Source: Larus michahellis
Taxonomy: Eukaryota; Chordata; Aves; Charadriiformes; Laridae
Assembly: GCF_964199755.1 (NCBI RefSeq)
Contig: NC_133906.1
Span: 13,613,378-13,677,377, forward strand
Length of the DNA stretch: 64,000 nt
Reading direction: 5' to 3'
Shown here in pieces: positions 12,601 to 22,586 of the stretch. The notes beneath the pieces are model-generated. The model saw only the letters and a program-made list of their open reading frames with translations. It was not told where the DNA came from and did no database searches. Numbering within the stretch: position 1 is the stretch's first letter; each line of letters starts with the position of its first letter. The position numbers and the translations under genes are program-made.

Positions 12601-15322
12601 TGCCCTGGCTTGTCTTTCCTAATACAGAGAAAAGTGTTGGGTACAAAATTAATCATCTCACGTTTAACCGAACTGCTGCTTTTCAGCGTTTCATCAGCGC
12701 CTGTTTTCCTTGTTTCAAAACCAAAATTCTGTATTTTTTCCAAATGTCCATGACAATTTTAAAACAAAACAAGTGTCCTTTTTTCCCCATCTGGCGTACA
12801 GATGGGAACCTGGCACTTGGTTTCCATCTCTGAACGTGCTGTTGCCTCTCTGGTGTGCCCCGGGCCTCGTGGCAAACCCCACCACTGCATCCCATCCCAG
12901 TCCGGCACAGGACGCACTGGTTTGGCATCTGCCAACACAAGCTGTTTGCTGGTCATTAAGGAGGAATAACATTTCTCCTTGTTTTGCTTCATTTATTGTC
13001 TCCCTTAGAGCAATTGCTAACTCCAAACCCCAGATTACGATTCCATGGCTGCCCTGGAATAACCTCCCTCCCTCCAGCAGTGAGGCCTGCTGCACAGCCT
13101 GTACGGGGGCTACCAGCCACCCACCACACGGCCATGCCAGCCCCCGGGTTATATCTGCATGCAGCACGTGGGCTGCAGCCGCGCTGCTGCTCACCCAAAG
13201 CTGGGAGTAGGACCAGCTTCCCAATCACCCCCGCCTTCATCTGGTGTTGCGAGAGATTCCTGGCGACCGAGCACGACCGCCAGCACAAATGGCAAGAGAC
13301 ATGCACGCACAGGCATCATGCGGGCCGGCGGCTTTGCTTTGGGCATGTAAGAAGTAGCTGGTGTCCCTCGCCCACACCCTGCCCCCCCCAAGCCTGGAGC
13401 CATTCCCTGCTCACCTCCGCCCCGCACGCTTCAGCGAGGCTGAGCCCGTGTCTGCACAGCCCTGGCACAGACCCTGGCCATGCCCGGGGCACAGAACCTG
13501 ACCGTGTTCCCGGGGCACGGACTCACAGCCACGTGCCTCTCGGTCGGGACCTTTCCTGGCTGTGCCCCCATGCAACGTTTTTTGCTGGCAGATGTTGCTG
13601 CTGAGTCACAGGGACTCAGGACAAGGGCCACACACTCCCTGCCGTGCCCCCCCCTCCAACGTGAACCATTGGCATCCCTCAGCTACCCGGGACATGCTGC
13701 TCGGCCAAACGGTGCCCGTCAACTGCCAAACACCCACGCTGGATGGAATAAGGATGAGCCTGTTATTCCTTAACCCCTCTCACACAACACAAAAGAGCAG
13801 CAGCAGCAGCCCCACAGCTTCAGGGGAATCGCGTTTCCATCTCTACCAGAGCTCCGTGCTCCCCGCCAGCGGGGGCAGACAGACAGCGTGTCCCTGCTGC
13901 AGCATCACGGCACAGACAGAAAACCCAAACAAGTGCTTACACGACCTGTCACCGTCGACGTTCCCACAATACACTCTGTACAAACGACGCCACTGTACAG
14001 TGTTGAAAACCCAGCCGCAGCTCGGCCACAGCCTGGGGCCAGGCTCAGGCAGGAGCCTGTCACAGCACACCGGTGGCCATGCACCGCGAGCAGCCACCAC
14101 GGCACCTACCTTGCACCAGGTCACCTAACCCAGTGACAATGGCCACCAAAGACACCGGTGGCAGCACTGGCACTGGGTGCTGGGGCCAGCAAGGGCCCAC
14201 CGCTGCTCTAGAGCCAGCCAGACTGTCTGTGTGGTTACCAAAAAGCGTCCATGTCCCCATCCAGAGAGACTGGGAACAGGGATTCCATCAGATGGAAAGT
14301 TTACCAGGACAGTCAGTGCGCCAGCAGAAGGAAACTACTGTGCTTGTATTTTCAGCCTTTGCCTCCTCCTCCCCAGAAAAACCCTCCCTAAACAAAACAG
14401 GTTGATGTTTCAATGGAAAATACAGTGAGGGAACACGGATGGGCAGCCCTTCTGGGGCCATTCACTCCACATATCCCCCAGTCTCTCTGGAGCATCGTGC
14501 CCACCTACACCCCTTCCCTGCTGGCTGCTGCTCCCTCATCATCCCCACCCAAGGCACAACAAACCCCCAAAGCCCAGCACAGCCTCCCGGCAGCTGCGCA
14601 CCTGGGTGTCGCTGCCCAGCTTTCCTGGAGCCCTTTGAGGGACTGGAAGGGGCTCCAAGGTCTCCCCGGAGCCTTCTCTTCTCCAGGCTGAACCCCCCCA
14701 GCTCTCTCAGCCTGTCCTCACAGCAGAGGGGCTCCAGCCCTCCCAGCATCTCCGGGGCCTGCTCTGGCCCCGCTCCAACAGCTCCGTGTCCTTCTGCTGT
14801 TGGTGCCCCAGAGCTGGAGGCAGCACTGCAGGGGGGTCTCCCCAGAGCGGAGCAGAGGGGCAGAATCCCCTCCCTCGACCACCCCCCTCCGGGACAACCC
14901 CTCTCCCGCCGGCCCCCGCCGCCCCGCACCTGGGTGACGATGGTGGAGCGATAGACGTCGCGGCTGTACTCCCAGCCGTCCAGGCACGGCTCCTGCTCCA
15001 GCGACGCCAGCTCCACGTCGAAGCCGGGCCGCAGCCCCAGCGCCGAGAAATTGGCCAGCGCGGCCAGGCGGTACCGGCGGCAGCGGCTCGGCGCCGCCTG
15101 CCCGTCCCGCAGCTCCAGCGGGATGCTGGCGTTGCGCCACTCGCCGCTCAGGTTGGCCCCGCGGGGCACGGCGCAGCGGTGCTCGGGGGTGCCGGCCAGG
15201 AAGACGGCCGACATCCCGTTGAAGCCGTTGGGGACGATGCTGGCGCTGAGGAGGAAGAAGACGAGGCGCTGGAAGCGGCCCCACTCGCCCAGGAAGGCGG
15301 TGGCCGCGTCGTAGTCCCGCAT
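481..15322 (-). CDS. SLC22A4: SLC22A4-like organic cation/ergothioneine transporter (OCTN1), exons 1-4, partial gene
   Basis: Four exons on the minus strand join in frame to give 274 residues, the N-terminal half of an OCTN transporter (the family is about 550 residues). OCTN1 is a plasma-membrane, 12-helix MFS carrier for ergothioneine and organic cations; OCTN2 is the carnitine carrier. Visible are helix 1 ([17 protein letters not shown]), the large first extracellular loop with three N-glycosylation sequons (NLS, NAS, NFS), the MFS loop motif GQLSDRFGRKN across the exon 2/3 junction, and the OCTN nucleotide-binding-like motif GTEILGKS across exon 3/4. [17 protein letters not shown] and SWEMFTVLF fit OCTN1; the corresponding OCTN2 segments differ at several positions, from memory of the human proteins. 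EDDWKAP in exon 2 is OCTN2-like, so the paralogue call is likely but not certain. Position next to PDLIM4 also fits SLC22A4. Exon 5 onward lies left of the window. Confidence 0.88.
2186..2400 (+). mobile_element. CR1 LINE, 3'-end fragment
   Basis: It has the CR1 3' hallmark order: a gttgcccagag block, catccctggagacattcaag, ggttggactagatgacc, cccttccaaccc and a terminal CATGATTCTATGATT. It is 5'-truncated, as is usual for CR1, and antisense to SLC22A4. The left edge is approximate. Confidence 0.9.
3338..3356. repeat. A19 tract
   Basis: This is a simple homopolymer in SLC22A4 intron 3. Comparable tracts lie at 24834-24850 (A17), 50591-50608 (A18) and 61261-61275 (T15). No retrocopy is recognisable beside any of them. 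Confidence 0.85.
5547..5701 (-). CDS. SLC22A4: SLC22A4 exon 3 (helices 3 and 4)
   Basis: This exon is 155 nt, acceptor ttgcaaaag|GTTTGG and donor ATACTGG|gtacga. The first base completes the Arg of DRFGRK. It encodes the second half of the MFS loop and helices 3 and 4 ([33 protein letters not shown]). [12 protein letters not shown] and SWEMFTVLF match OCTN1 rather than OCTN2 as I recall them. Confidence 0.93.
5702..6913 (-). other. SLC22A4 intron 2
   Basis: This is a 1.2 kb intron with moderate AT content. I see no repeat of a known family and no coding signal. Confidence 0.85.
6914..7017 (-). CDS. SLC22A4: SLC22A4 exon 2 (end of loop, helix 2)
   Basis: This exon is 104 nt, acceptor ctcttgcag|TGG and donor GGACAG|gtaaca, entered in phase 0 and left with two bases of an Arg codon. 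It encodes [18 protein letters not shown], then helix 2 and GQLSDR, the first half of the MFS signature loop. The residues EDDWKAP and SFISGQ resemble OCTN2 more than OCTN1. Confidence 0.93.
7606..8486 (+). mobile_element. CR1 LINE, about 0.88 kb, with residual reverse-transcriptase C-terminal reading frame
   Basis: This is the best-preserved CR1 here. One frame runs from 7779 to 8417, interrupted only by TAA at 7986-7988 and TAG at 7992-7994. It encodes CR1 ORF2 C-terminal blocks such as [32 protein letters not shown] and [18 protein letters not shown]. Both stops look like single transitions from Gln and Trp codons. It ends with CATGATTCTGTGATAG. It is truncated at the 5' side and cannot be active. 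Confidence 0.95.
14612..14880 (-). mobile_element. CR1 fragment lacking its 3' end, beside SLC22A4 exon 1
   Basis: The minus strand matches the central part of the GC-rich CR1 type seen at 19.4 and 49.0 kb (cagcactgcaggggggtc, ctgagagagctgggg and similar blocks), but the usual 3' third is missing. It lies in the sense orientation in SLC22A4 intron 1, about 50 bases downstream of the exon 1 donor. Confidence 0.9.
14930..15322 (-). CDS. SLC22A4: SLC22A4 exon 1 (start codon, helix 1, extracellular loop)
   Basis: This exon is 393 nt (131 codons) from the ATG of [14 protein letters not shown] to the donor CAG|gtgcgg, phase 0. I chose the ATG at 15320-15322 because mammalian OCTNs begin MRDYD. An in-frame ATG 12 nt upstream (15332-15334, giving MKRAMRDYD) has a purine at -3 and could be used instead. 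The exon encodes the N-terminus, the first transmembrane helix and most of the glycosylated loop, including the Cys-rich part ([22 protein letters not shown]). It is very GC-rich, as expected inside a CpG-island promoter. Confidence 0.93.
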
Positions 15323-15380
15323 AGCGCGCTTCATTCCGCCGCTCGGCGCGCGCCCGCGGAAGCCCCCGCGCGCCGGCCAC

Positions 15381-15407
15381 GCCCCGCCCCGCCCCGGCCC
15401 CGCCCCG
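15381..15407 (-). promoter_or_regulatory. Cluster of GC boxes (Sp1/KLF-type), possible G-quadruplex
   Basis: On the minus strand this reads as successive GGGGCGGGGC-type boxes 50-85 bases upstream of the SLC22A4 ATG. Such boxes bind Sp1/KLF factors in CpG-island promoters. The runs of four Gs could also form a quadruplex on the sense strand, in either the promoter or the 5' leader. Confidence 0.6.
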
Positions 15408-16729
15408 TTCCCGTTGTTGCCGGGGGGGATGCTCCCGGTCCTCCCTCCCCTCGCCCCGCAGCATCCACCCGCAGCCGCCGCCCGTGGGGAAGCGGCTCCC
15501 GGTGGGGTCGCCCCGGAGCCGGGCGGTGGCTCCGCCGCCCCCAGTCGTCCCCCCCCTCCGAGCCCGGCATCCGACCCCCGCCGGAGCCCAAGCGCGGCTC
15601 CCCCCTGTAACGCTGCTGCAAGATGGACGAACACCACCGCACAAGGCGCTCAAAGCTCGGAGTCGCGATAATCGTTAATAGATCGGAAACTGGGGCGGTT
15701 ATCGGGCAAGGCAGGGGCTGGGGGGGCTGCTGCGGGGGTGGGGGCACAGCCGGAGGGCAGCGGGGTGTCTGCCCCCGGAGCTCCCCCGCAGCAGTGATGT
15801 GATGTGAGCCCCCCCCCGGCACTGGCACAGGGGAAAAATAAGCACCAGACGCAGCTTCAGAAATCAAATGCTCCCAGCCCCCCCCCCCGACCCGTCCCTC
15901 TCTGCAGCCCGCGGCTTTTCCCAGCAGTGTTGGCTCCGCGCAGCAGCCAAGGTCAGGGGAGGCTGCTCTGAAGAAGCCCGTACCAGCTCCGGCCTCGGGA
16001 GAGGAGCTTTTTATATTCCGGTTTTCCTATCTGTTAACGATTATTGCTTTACATGTGACTCTTGGCTTTGCCCGGAGTCAGATGCGCAGATAGCTGGGAA
16101 AGTCATTTCAGAAATCTGAGCAATGCTGTCATCTTCTGAAATGAGTCAAGGGGCACTCAGAAACGCGGCAGGGTTTCAAATGTGCACTGTGCTTGAATTG
16201 TTTGGGTGATACAGTGATCCCGGGGGGGCATAGCAAGGTGCTCGCCCAGGGCTGAGGGTGCCTGTGCCGGTGGCCGGCAAGGGCAGGCCGGGATAGCACC
16301 TCTCCAGCAGAGATGATCAGAGGGTGACGTGGAAGGTGGAGGCAGAGATGGGGCACGATGGCTGCGGCAGTGCCCAGGGAGGAGAAGCAGATGGCAGCAT
16401 TTATCCAGGCCAGGCAGAACCCGCTGCTGCTCGGGATGAGGGATGGAGAGCCGATGTCATGCAGAAAATGGGGAAGGTTTAGATCCCTCCTGCTCGGAGA
16501 GAGGCTGGAGGTGGCATTTCCACGCCAGGCCTGGGCCACCCCACAGACGAAGGTGTCCCCAGTGATAAGAGTGGAGCCGGAGCCGGGGTGGGGGCTGATT
16601 GGGGCAGATCAGGGGCTGGCAGGCGGCTGTGGCCTGCCCTGCCCTGCCCCGGGGCTCCGCAAGAACCGCGGTAAAAACAGGCCACGCATGCCTGCTCCTA
16701 CGAGGAAACAAGGAATTGGGAATGTATTG

Positions 16730-16925
16730 TCTTAAGCATTAACATTAATGCAATCTTAATAATTATTCAGTCATCAGTAATTGTTTACAGAGGAATAATT
16801 TGCAGTGCTCGTAAATAACTGTGGTTATGCTGCAAATTTAGCGTGTTAAAAGTAAGCGGTAGGCATGTATGACGTACTCAGGTTTACCTGGTTTGCAGGT
16901 GCATCCTTAATGTATTATAAATTCC
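16730..16925. promoter_or_regulatory. AT-rich intergenic patch, possible regulatory element upstream of SLC22A4
   Basis: It lies 1.4 kb upstream of the SLC22A4 start and contains a forkhead-like TGTTTAC (16782-16788), a CRE-like TGACGTAC (16870-16877) and several TAAT words in an AT-rich island flanked by GC-rich DNA. The assignment is tentative. Confidence 0.25.
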
Positions 16926-19179
16926 ATGTGTTCAACAGGAAAACACCATGGGGTTTTCTCTTAGATTGTGAATGTACATAAATGAGTAGTTATAGAAACA
17001 CCTTGTGTTCTGGCCGGCTCTGCCCCAGCACTGCTGGCTGCTGCATACCATCAAGTGAGCCCAGGGCGATGCCGCTCTCCTGCCAGCCTTCGCTGGGTGC
17101 TCCCCAGACTGCAAACCCCACTTAGGAGCCGACAGCAGGGATGCTTCGAGCCAGGCACGGAGATGATGGAATTAGTGGCCAGTAAATGGCTGGAGCGGCC
17201 ATGGAGCAAATTGGCTGCGGAGGAAGGTCGAGTCCCAGTTCTCCCAAATGACCCCTCTGAAAGTGGCCAGTGCGTTTCACCGCCGCCTTCTCGAGCACAC
17301 TGTCGACTGTCAGAGGAAGAGCAGCGTCTGGGAAACGAGGTCGGGGAGATTCCAGTAAAGTGAAATGAGATGCTGAGGAGCTGGCGGAGCAAAGGAGGAG
17401 CACCTCCGTCACGGGAGGAGAAGGAGAGAATCTTCGAATAGCTGAGAAACCGCCACTTGGGCAAATACTTTGTTCTTGTGCAAACGGATTTTCCAACATG
17501 GACCAAACCGGTCCGGCAGGGGTCGGCTGGGGCAGCGGCACCGACGGGCTGCAGTGATGCTGCAAGTGGCCATGGAGCAGCCCAGCTCCTGCTCGTGTGC
17601 GGTCACATCACACTCACCCTGTGATACGGCCACCAGCATGGATGTCACCAGAAGCCCTGGTCTGCTCCAGGATGGGGTGGTTGTTGCCCACAGTGGCTCC
17701 GCTCTTCCTCTTCTATTTGGGCAAGGCCCCTCTCCAGGCATCCTCTGCTGTGGTGGGACTACCGTGTCACCCTCCCAGTCGCCATCTTGAGAGCTGGGAA
17801 TTAACAAAACACGTGGTAATTTAGACTTTTGTAGTTCTGTGCTGTTTGCGTAGCACTCGGACCATGTGGAAGCTTGCTTATTGATGGGCGAAGCAGAATT
17901 CATTTTGTAAGTGTGTGTGCTGAGTCCGCAGAGTGTCCCCTGAGGGGGTCCTTGTGCCACCCGGCGAGAGCGTGGCACAGCCGTGCTCTGCCCAAAGCCC
18001 CATTTTCCCCCCACCTGCCCGCTCTCCACCCTGCAGCGGCTGGAGCCGGTGATCGTGTCCTTTAGGGTCACATCCCACCAGGCTGACGGCATCTGGGAAA
18101 AAGTTATTTTCGGCAACTCTTGGAAAGGCTCTTGACTCATTTCAGCCCCGCTGCTCTCCCAGCAATGCCGTGCATGTACCCATGGGGCAGTGCTGAGCAT
18201 TGCCCGCTGCAAGGCTCACTTGAAACCGTATTAATTTACGGGATGTAGAGCTTTTAGGGGCGGTTGTGGCCATCGCTTCCCAGCTGCTGGCAGTGGTGTG
18301 TGAACTTTTCCCCTCCTGAGCAGAGCTGGGCAGACAAGCACTTAGCGCCATTATTTTTCAGGCAATTTGCGGTAGAATTTCAGGCAATTCAGATATTTGT
18401 GGTAGAAATCCCATAAAAGAGATGGAGCCAGGGTGCCTGCCTGTAGCACATGTGTGAGGATTTGGGATAAAAAAGCCCAAATGCACCTGCTTAAGTAGCG
18501 TCAGCTTTCCCAGGACCATCCACCACTCACCAAGGACTTAATTAATTTTACCTGGTGCAATGTCACTCCAATCAAGGTAAAATGCACCAGTTTGGCCCTG
18601 CTGGCTAACAGGGCACCAGCACTGGCTTCCAGCGCAGCCCTGCAGCAGGAGTGGATGCACTGAGGTGCCCTGCAGAGCCCTGCGCCGCGGAGCAGCACCC
18701 GCACCCTGTGGCAGCACCACCCCGTCCTGCTCCCTGGCCCCTCAGCCTTTGGGTCAGGGCACAGAGATGTGGGTCAGGGCAAGGAAAAGCTCTGGCATCA
18801 GAGCAAGGAAAAGCAACGGGTCTTGCCAGAGAAGGGCCGAGATGTCTGACGGCACCCAAGCGCCCAGGGGACAGGCTCAAACCCATCGCTGCGCCTTCAC
18901 CCGCCTCCCCCGGAGCATCTTTGCCGGAGGTTTCCAGAGGCGCTGCCCCCCGGGATGGATTTGGCTGATCCCACCCGGGACCCACCCCCACAACGCCGGC
19001 AATCCTCACAGCGCGGTTCTTTTCCTACCCAGCCTGAAACCGCGGGATATTCCCGTTTCCAGCACTAGGTGGTGCCGGAGACAGGCGCAGCGCCCGCGGG
19101 GCCGGGCTGAGGCTGGGCTTGTCCCCATGGCCCTGCACCCCGGGCACCCCCTGTGTCCCAATCCACCCCCTGTACCCCC

Positions 19180-19928
19180 ATTATGTGGCAACCCCCAGCA
19201 CAAATGTGGGCTGGGGAATGAAGGGATGGAGAGGGGCCCTGAGGAGAAGGACTTGGGGGTGTTGGTGCATGAGAAGCCCCACATGAGCCGGCAACATGCA
19301 CTGGCAGCCCAGAAACCCCCCGCAGCCTGGGCTCCATCCCCAGCAGCGTGGGCAGCAGGGCGAGGGGGGGATTCTGCCCCTCTGCTCCGCTCTGGGGAGA
19401 CCCCCCTGCAGTGCTGCCTCCAGCTCTGGGGCACCAACAGCAGAAGGACACGGAGCTGTTGGAGCGGGGCCAGAGGAGGCCCCGGAGATGCTGGGAGGGC
19501 TGGAGCCCCTCTGCTGTGAGGACAGGCTGAGAGAGCTGGGGGGGTTCAGCCTGGAGAAGAGAAGGCTCCGGGGAGACCTTGGAGCCCCTTCCAGTCCCTC
19601 AAGGGGCTCCAGGAAAGCTGGGGAGGGACTCTGGATCAGGGAGGGGAGCCATGGGAGGAGGGGGAACGGTTTTAAAATGAAAGAGGGGAGATTTAGATGA
19701 GATCTCAGGAAGAAATTGTTTGCTGTGAGGGCAGAGAGCCCCTGGCCCAGGTTGCCCAGAGAAGCTGTGGCTGCCCCATCCCTGGAGGGGTTCAAGGCCA
19801 GGTTGGACGGGGCTTGGAGCAACCTGGTGTGGTGGGAGGTGTCCCTGCCCAGGGCAGGGGGTGGCACTGGGTGAGCTTTGAGGTCCCCTCCAACCCAAAC
19901 TATTCTATGATTCTGTGATGATTCTACA
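19180..19928 (+). mobile_element. CR1 LINE, about 0.75 kb, GC-rich type
   Basis: It starts near gcaacccccagcacaaat and ends in CTATTCTATGATTCTGTGATG. It contains a degraded ORF2 tail ([18 protein letters not shown]). It is very similar to the copy at 48.86-49.51 kb over their shared length. It is intergenic, opposite in orientation to both genes. Confidence 0.93.
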
Positions 19929-20096
19929 TGCCCCTGTGCACCTCAGCACCCCCATGCACCCCTACACATCCCATATAGCCCCATGCCCCAACCTCAGGCT
20001 TTCCCAGGCACCCCCATTTACCATATCTACCCCACGCGCCCCATACATTCCTCTGCACATCGTGCACCCACCCGTGCACCCCCCTGTATGTTTGGA
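19929..20096. repeat. C-rich low-complexity stretch
   Basis: Imperfect repetition of CACCCC/ATGCACCCC-like words begins directly after the 3' end of the CR1 copy at 19.2-19.9 kb. No clear fixed unit is present. Confidence 0.6.
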
Positions 20097-21319
20097 AACA
20101 CCCTGGATCAGTGCCTGGGGAGCTGGGAGTCTCCATCCCAAGGATAGACTGGACACCTCCCGTGGGACACGGGTGGCTGGCACTGCCTGGGGACAGGAGC
20201 AGGGAGCAGGTGGCCTCCTGCGGCCCCCTCCAGACGGCTTTTCCAAGGACGGTGCTCACTGTCCCTCATGTGAGCCCCAGCCACTGCTCGCCCCTGGCCT
20301 CCTGGCACCTCTCAGGTTTGGGACTGAAGAACTAAAGTGTTTCTTCCAAAAAAAAAAAAAGTAGTTATTTTCATTAAAAGCCTGAAGTGTGCTCGAGCAC
20401 CGTCTTTGCACAGCAAGAGAGTGACCCTGTGCACATCAGCTGCCTGAAGCAGCAGCGTGTGTCCGCCCACCGTCTCTCCCTGCGCGAAAGAGCTGCTTTA
20501 GGCCTCCATAAAAATTCAGGATATTTCAATGTCCCAGTGTGAGAAGCTGCTCTGGGGCTGGGAGAGCTCCGTGGGTGTTTCCTCACAGCCTGTGCTTTCC
20601 CGACGAGACACAGAGAGGCAAAATAACTTGCAGATAAATTCCCTTACAGTCAGGAGCAGTTTTGTGTGTTTTATTATACGTGCGCGGAAGATTTTTTTTT
20701 TCCTGAAGTAATTAAAAATAGCCTCTTTCACACATGAGAAAGGGAGGAGAGGGAACTTTTCCAAAGAGCCTCTTTCCCTCTGCATCCCCTCCTATGTCAC
20801 AAGGACTTTTACCCTAATACAAATGGACTGGCTGAGATTTTTTTTTAAGGTCCCTGGGGCAGCCATCCCATAACAAAAGCAAAGTTAAACAACTCTGAAC
20901 AAAAGCAGCAGAAGAAAGGGGGTGTGGTGGTGGAAATAATGCCCGGCTAAGTAGGAAATTTTAATGATGATACATGGAAAAAGTTAAACAATTAGAACCT
21001 GAACCAGTTTGGCCCTGCTCCCACCTCGGTTAGTTAATAAACGGTGCCCTTCGTCATCTTTGATCTCAGGAGGTGTGTTTTCCCCAGCAGCGAGGAGCCG
21101 GGGGAGGCTCCCGCGGTTGGGCAGGTCGGACGGCAGCAGCTGCATGAGCCAGGGCTGCCATGGGGACGGGGGGGGTCTCTGGGGGGCCCCAGGGCTGCCC
21201 AGGCACCTTGTGTCCCCCACCTCCAGTCTCCCACCTGGGGATGAGCCCCTGGAGCTCGGCCGTGGGGCTGGAGCCCCACAGCAGCAGTGCCCAGGGAGAG
21301 GGGCGGGTGGCTATAGCAT

Positions 21320-21660
21320 ATAAACCCACCCGACTATGTATGCATTCAAGGGTGAATAGAAAAATTACTAATTGAAGAGCCATAAGCATGTTAATTATTT
21401 GCATATGTGCACTAATTAGGCATGGAGTTACACAGACCCAAACCATATGTAATTCTTTCTTGCCACATGCAGATCCTCAGAGGCTTTGTCTTTTTAAATA
21501 TTTTAGGCACATACAAGCAACAACTTCCATATAGGAACGCTTTTCAAATAAAGCCATTTAGATTAAATATCTTTTGGAGGCACTTAACTTGCATTACTTC
21601 TGACTTTCCCACGTACCAGTGCATCAAATACCAATCCACCATTAAAACCAGCCCTATCGG
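21320..21660. promoter_or_regulatory. AT-rich intergenic patch with homeodomain, octamer and E-box words
   Basis: In otherwise GC-rich DNA this patch contains TAATTA (21392-21397) overlapping the octamer ATTTGCAT (21397-21404), the E-box CATATG (21402-21407 and 21444-21449) and the palindrome CTAATTAG (21412-21419). The clustering suggests a possible enhancer, but short words occur by chance and conservation is untested. Confidence 0.3.
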
Positions 21661-21716
21661 GATCTACCTACAGAAGCAGACACCCCTCTCTGGTGCAGCT
21701 GCTGCACCCAGCGCGC

Positions 21717-21779
21717 CTGCCCTCTCCCTCCCCATCGCCATGCTCCTGCCCTCTCCCTCCCCATTGCCATGCTCCTGCC
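21717..21779. repeat. 29-base tandem duplication
   Basis: The unit (ctctccctccccatcgcc followed by atgctcctgcc) appears twice in direct succession with one base difference. It is in intergenic DNA. Confidence 0.8.
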
Positions 21780-22580
21780 CCGGCAGGTTCCTGTGGTTGG
21801 AGTGACAGCAGTGACAGGGTGGAACAGAGCTTTTGGGACTGGTTTTGCCCCACCCTGTGCTGGTGCGGTAGCTCCAGGCTCCCAGTGCTGGTTCATGGGG
21901 AAGGAGACATAGCGGAGACACAGCCGGTGCCACGTGAGGGGATTTTCTGGAGCGCTGTTTGCTTACAGCTGTACCGCGGTTTACATCAGCCTTGGGGAGA
22001 AGGGTGTTTTCCAGCTCAGATCCCTCCCGTGGTGACAGCACGGGCGACCTCTCCAGCCCCGCAGAGCTGCGGCTCGGCATCCAGTGAGAGCCCGGGCCAC
22101 CAGGCAGGAGAAGGTGCCCTTGGGGCAGCACCGTGGCTGGGAAAATGCTGCTCATTAATCCAACCCCTGGGCCTTACGCAGGGACAGCTGCAGCAGAGCT
22201 GTGGCCGCCACAGGATAAGCTGGGTCACAGCGGTGGGCAGCAGCCGGGCACCGGTGGCGGTCACAGAACGGGCAGCGACACAACAGCCCATCCCGTCCCT
22301 GCACCCGCCGCGAGCCAGGTCCCAGCAAGGTCTCGGGAGTTAAAAAACCCAACCAACATCCCGCCAAAACACAGACCAAAACCTCAAACAAGGCTCTCAA
22401 TGCACAACGCCGTGAGAAACGCAGCTCTGTCTCCGAGACACTTTTTAAAGTTTATCCAGTGTCCCCTCACCTGGATACCGAGGGACCCCCGCACGCGTGG
22501 ACACTGCCATAGGACAGACCCAGCCGGGGACCAGGCAAAGGCCAGACATAAAACATGAGACATAAAAATGACAATACAAT

Positions 22581-22586
22581 TTTATT
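22581..22586 (-). terminator. Candidate distal PDLIM4 poly(A) signal AATAAA
   Basis: TTTATT on the plus strand reads AATAAA on the minus strand, followed by a T/G-rich stretch. It is the first canonical hexamer downstream of the stop and would give a 3' UTR of about 2.6 kb. Confidence 0.4.

Larger units (their letters stand above)
7018..14929 (-). other. SLC22A4 intron 1
   Basis: This is a 7.9 kb first intron. It contains a well-preserved CR1 copy at 7.6-8.5 kb in the antisense orientation and a CR1 fragment at 14.6-14.9 kb in the sense orientation. The 12.0-14.4 kb part is GC-rich and carries many overlapping open frames on both strands without conserved motifs. I regard these as chance frames. 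Confidence 0.85.
14880..15640 (-). promoter_or_regulatory. CpG-island promoter region of SLC22A4
   Basis: A dense stretch of CpG dinucleotides surrounds exon 1 and continues about 300 bases upstream of the start codon. No convincing TATA box lies close upstream, so a dispersed CpG-island start is likely. The exact transcription start cannot be read from the sequence. Confidence 0.7.
15335..22580. other. Intergenic region between SLC22A4 and PDLIM4
   Basis: About 7.2 kb separates the SLC22A4 start from the distal candidate poly(A) site of PDLIM4. Both genes are on the minus strand, so this holds the SLC22A4 promoter and PDLIM4 downstream DNA. It includes one CR1 of about 750 bases, a C-rich low-complexity stretch near 20.0 kb, a 29-base tandem duplication near 21.7 kb, and AT-rich patches at 16.73-16.92 and 21.32-21.66 kb. 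I found no coding exon with splice support. Confidence 0.75.

Noticed and set aside
12984..13604. 206-codon open frame on the plus strand in SLC22A4 intron 1
   Set aside because: It is GC-rich DNA with several overlapping frames, no conserved motif, and no splice or promoter support.
14786..15610. 274-codon open frame antisense to SLC22A4 exon 1
   Set aside because: It mirrors the GC-rich coding exon and CR1 on the other strand; the Ala/Pro/Arg-rich product is typical of antisense CpG-island frames.
17409..18212. 267-codon open frame on the minus strand in the intergenic region
   Set aside because: The translation has no recognisable domain and ordinary low-complexity-free but unstructured composition. 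The region is GC-rich, where long chance frames are common, and other frames overlap it on both strands.
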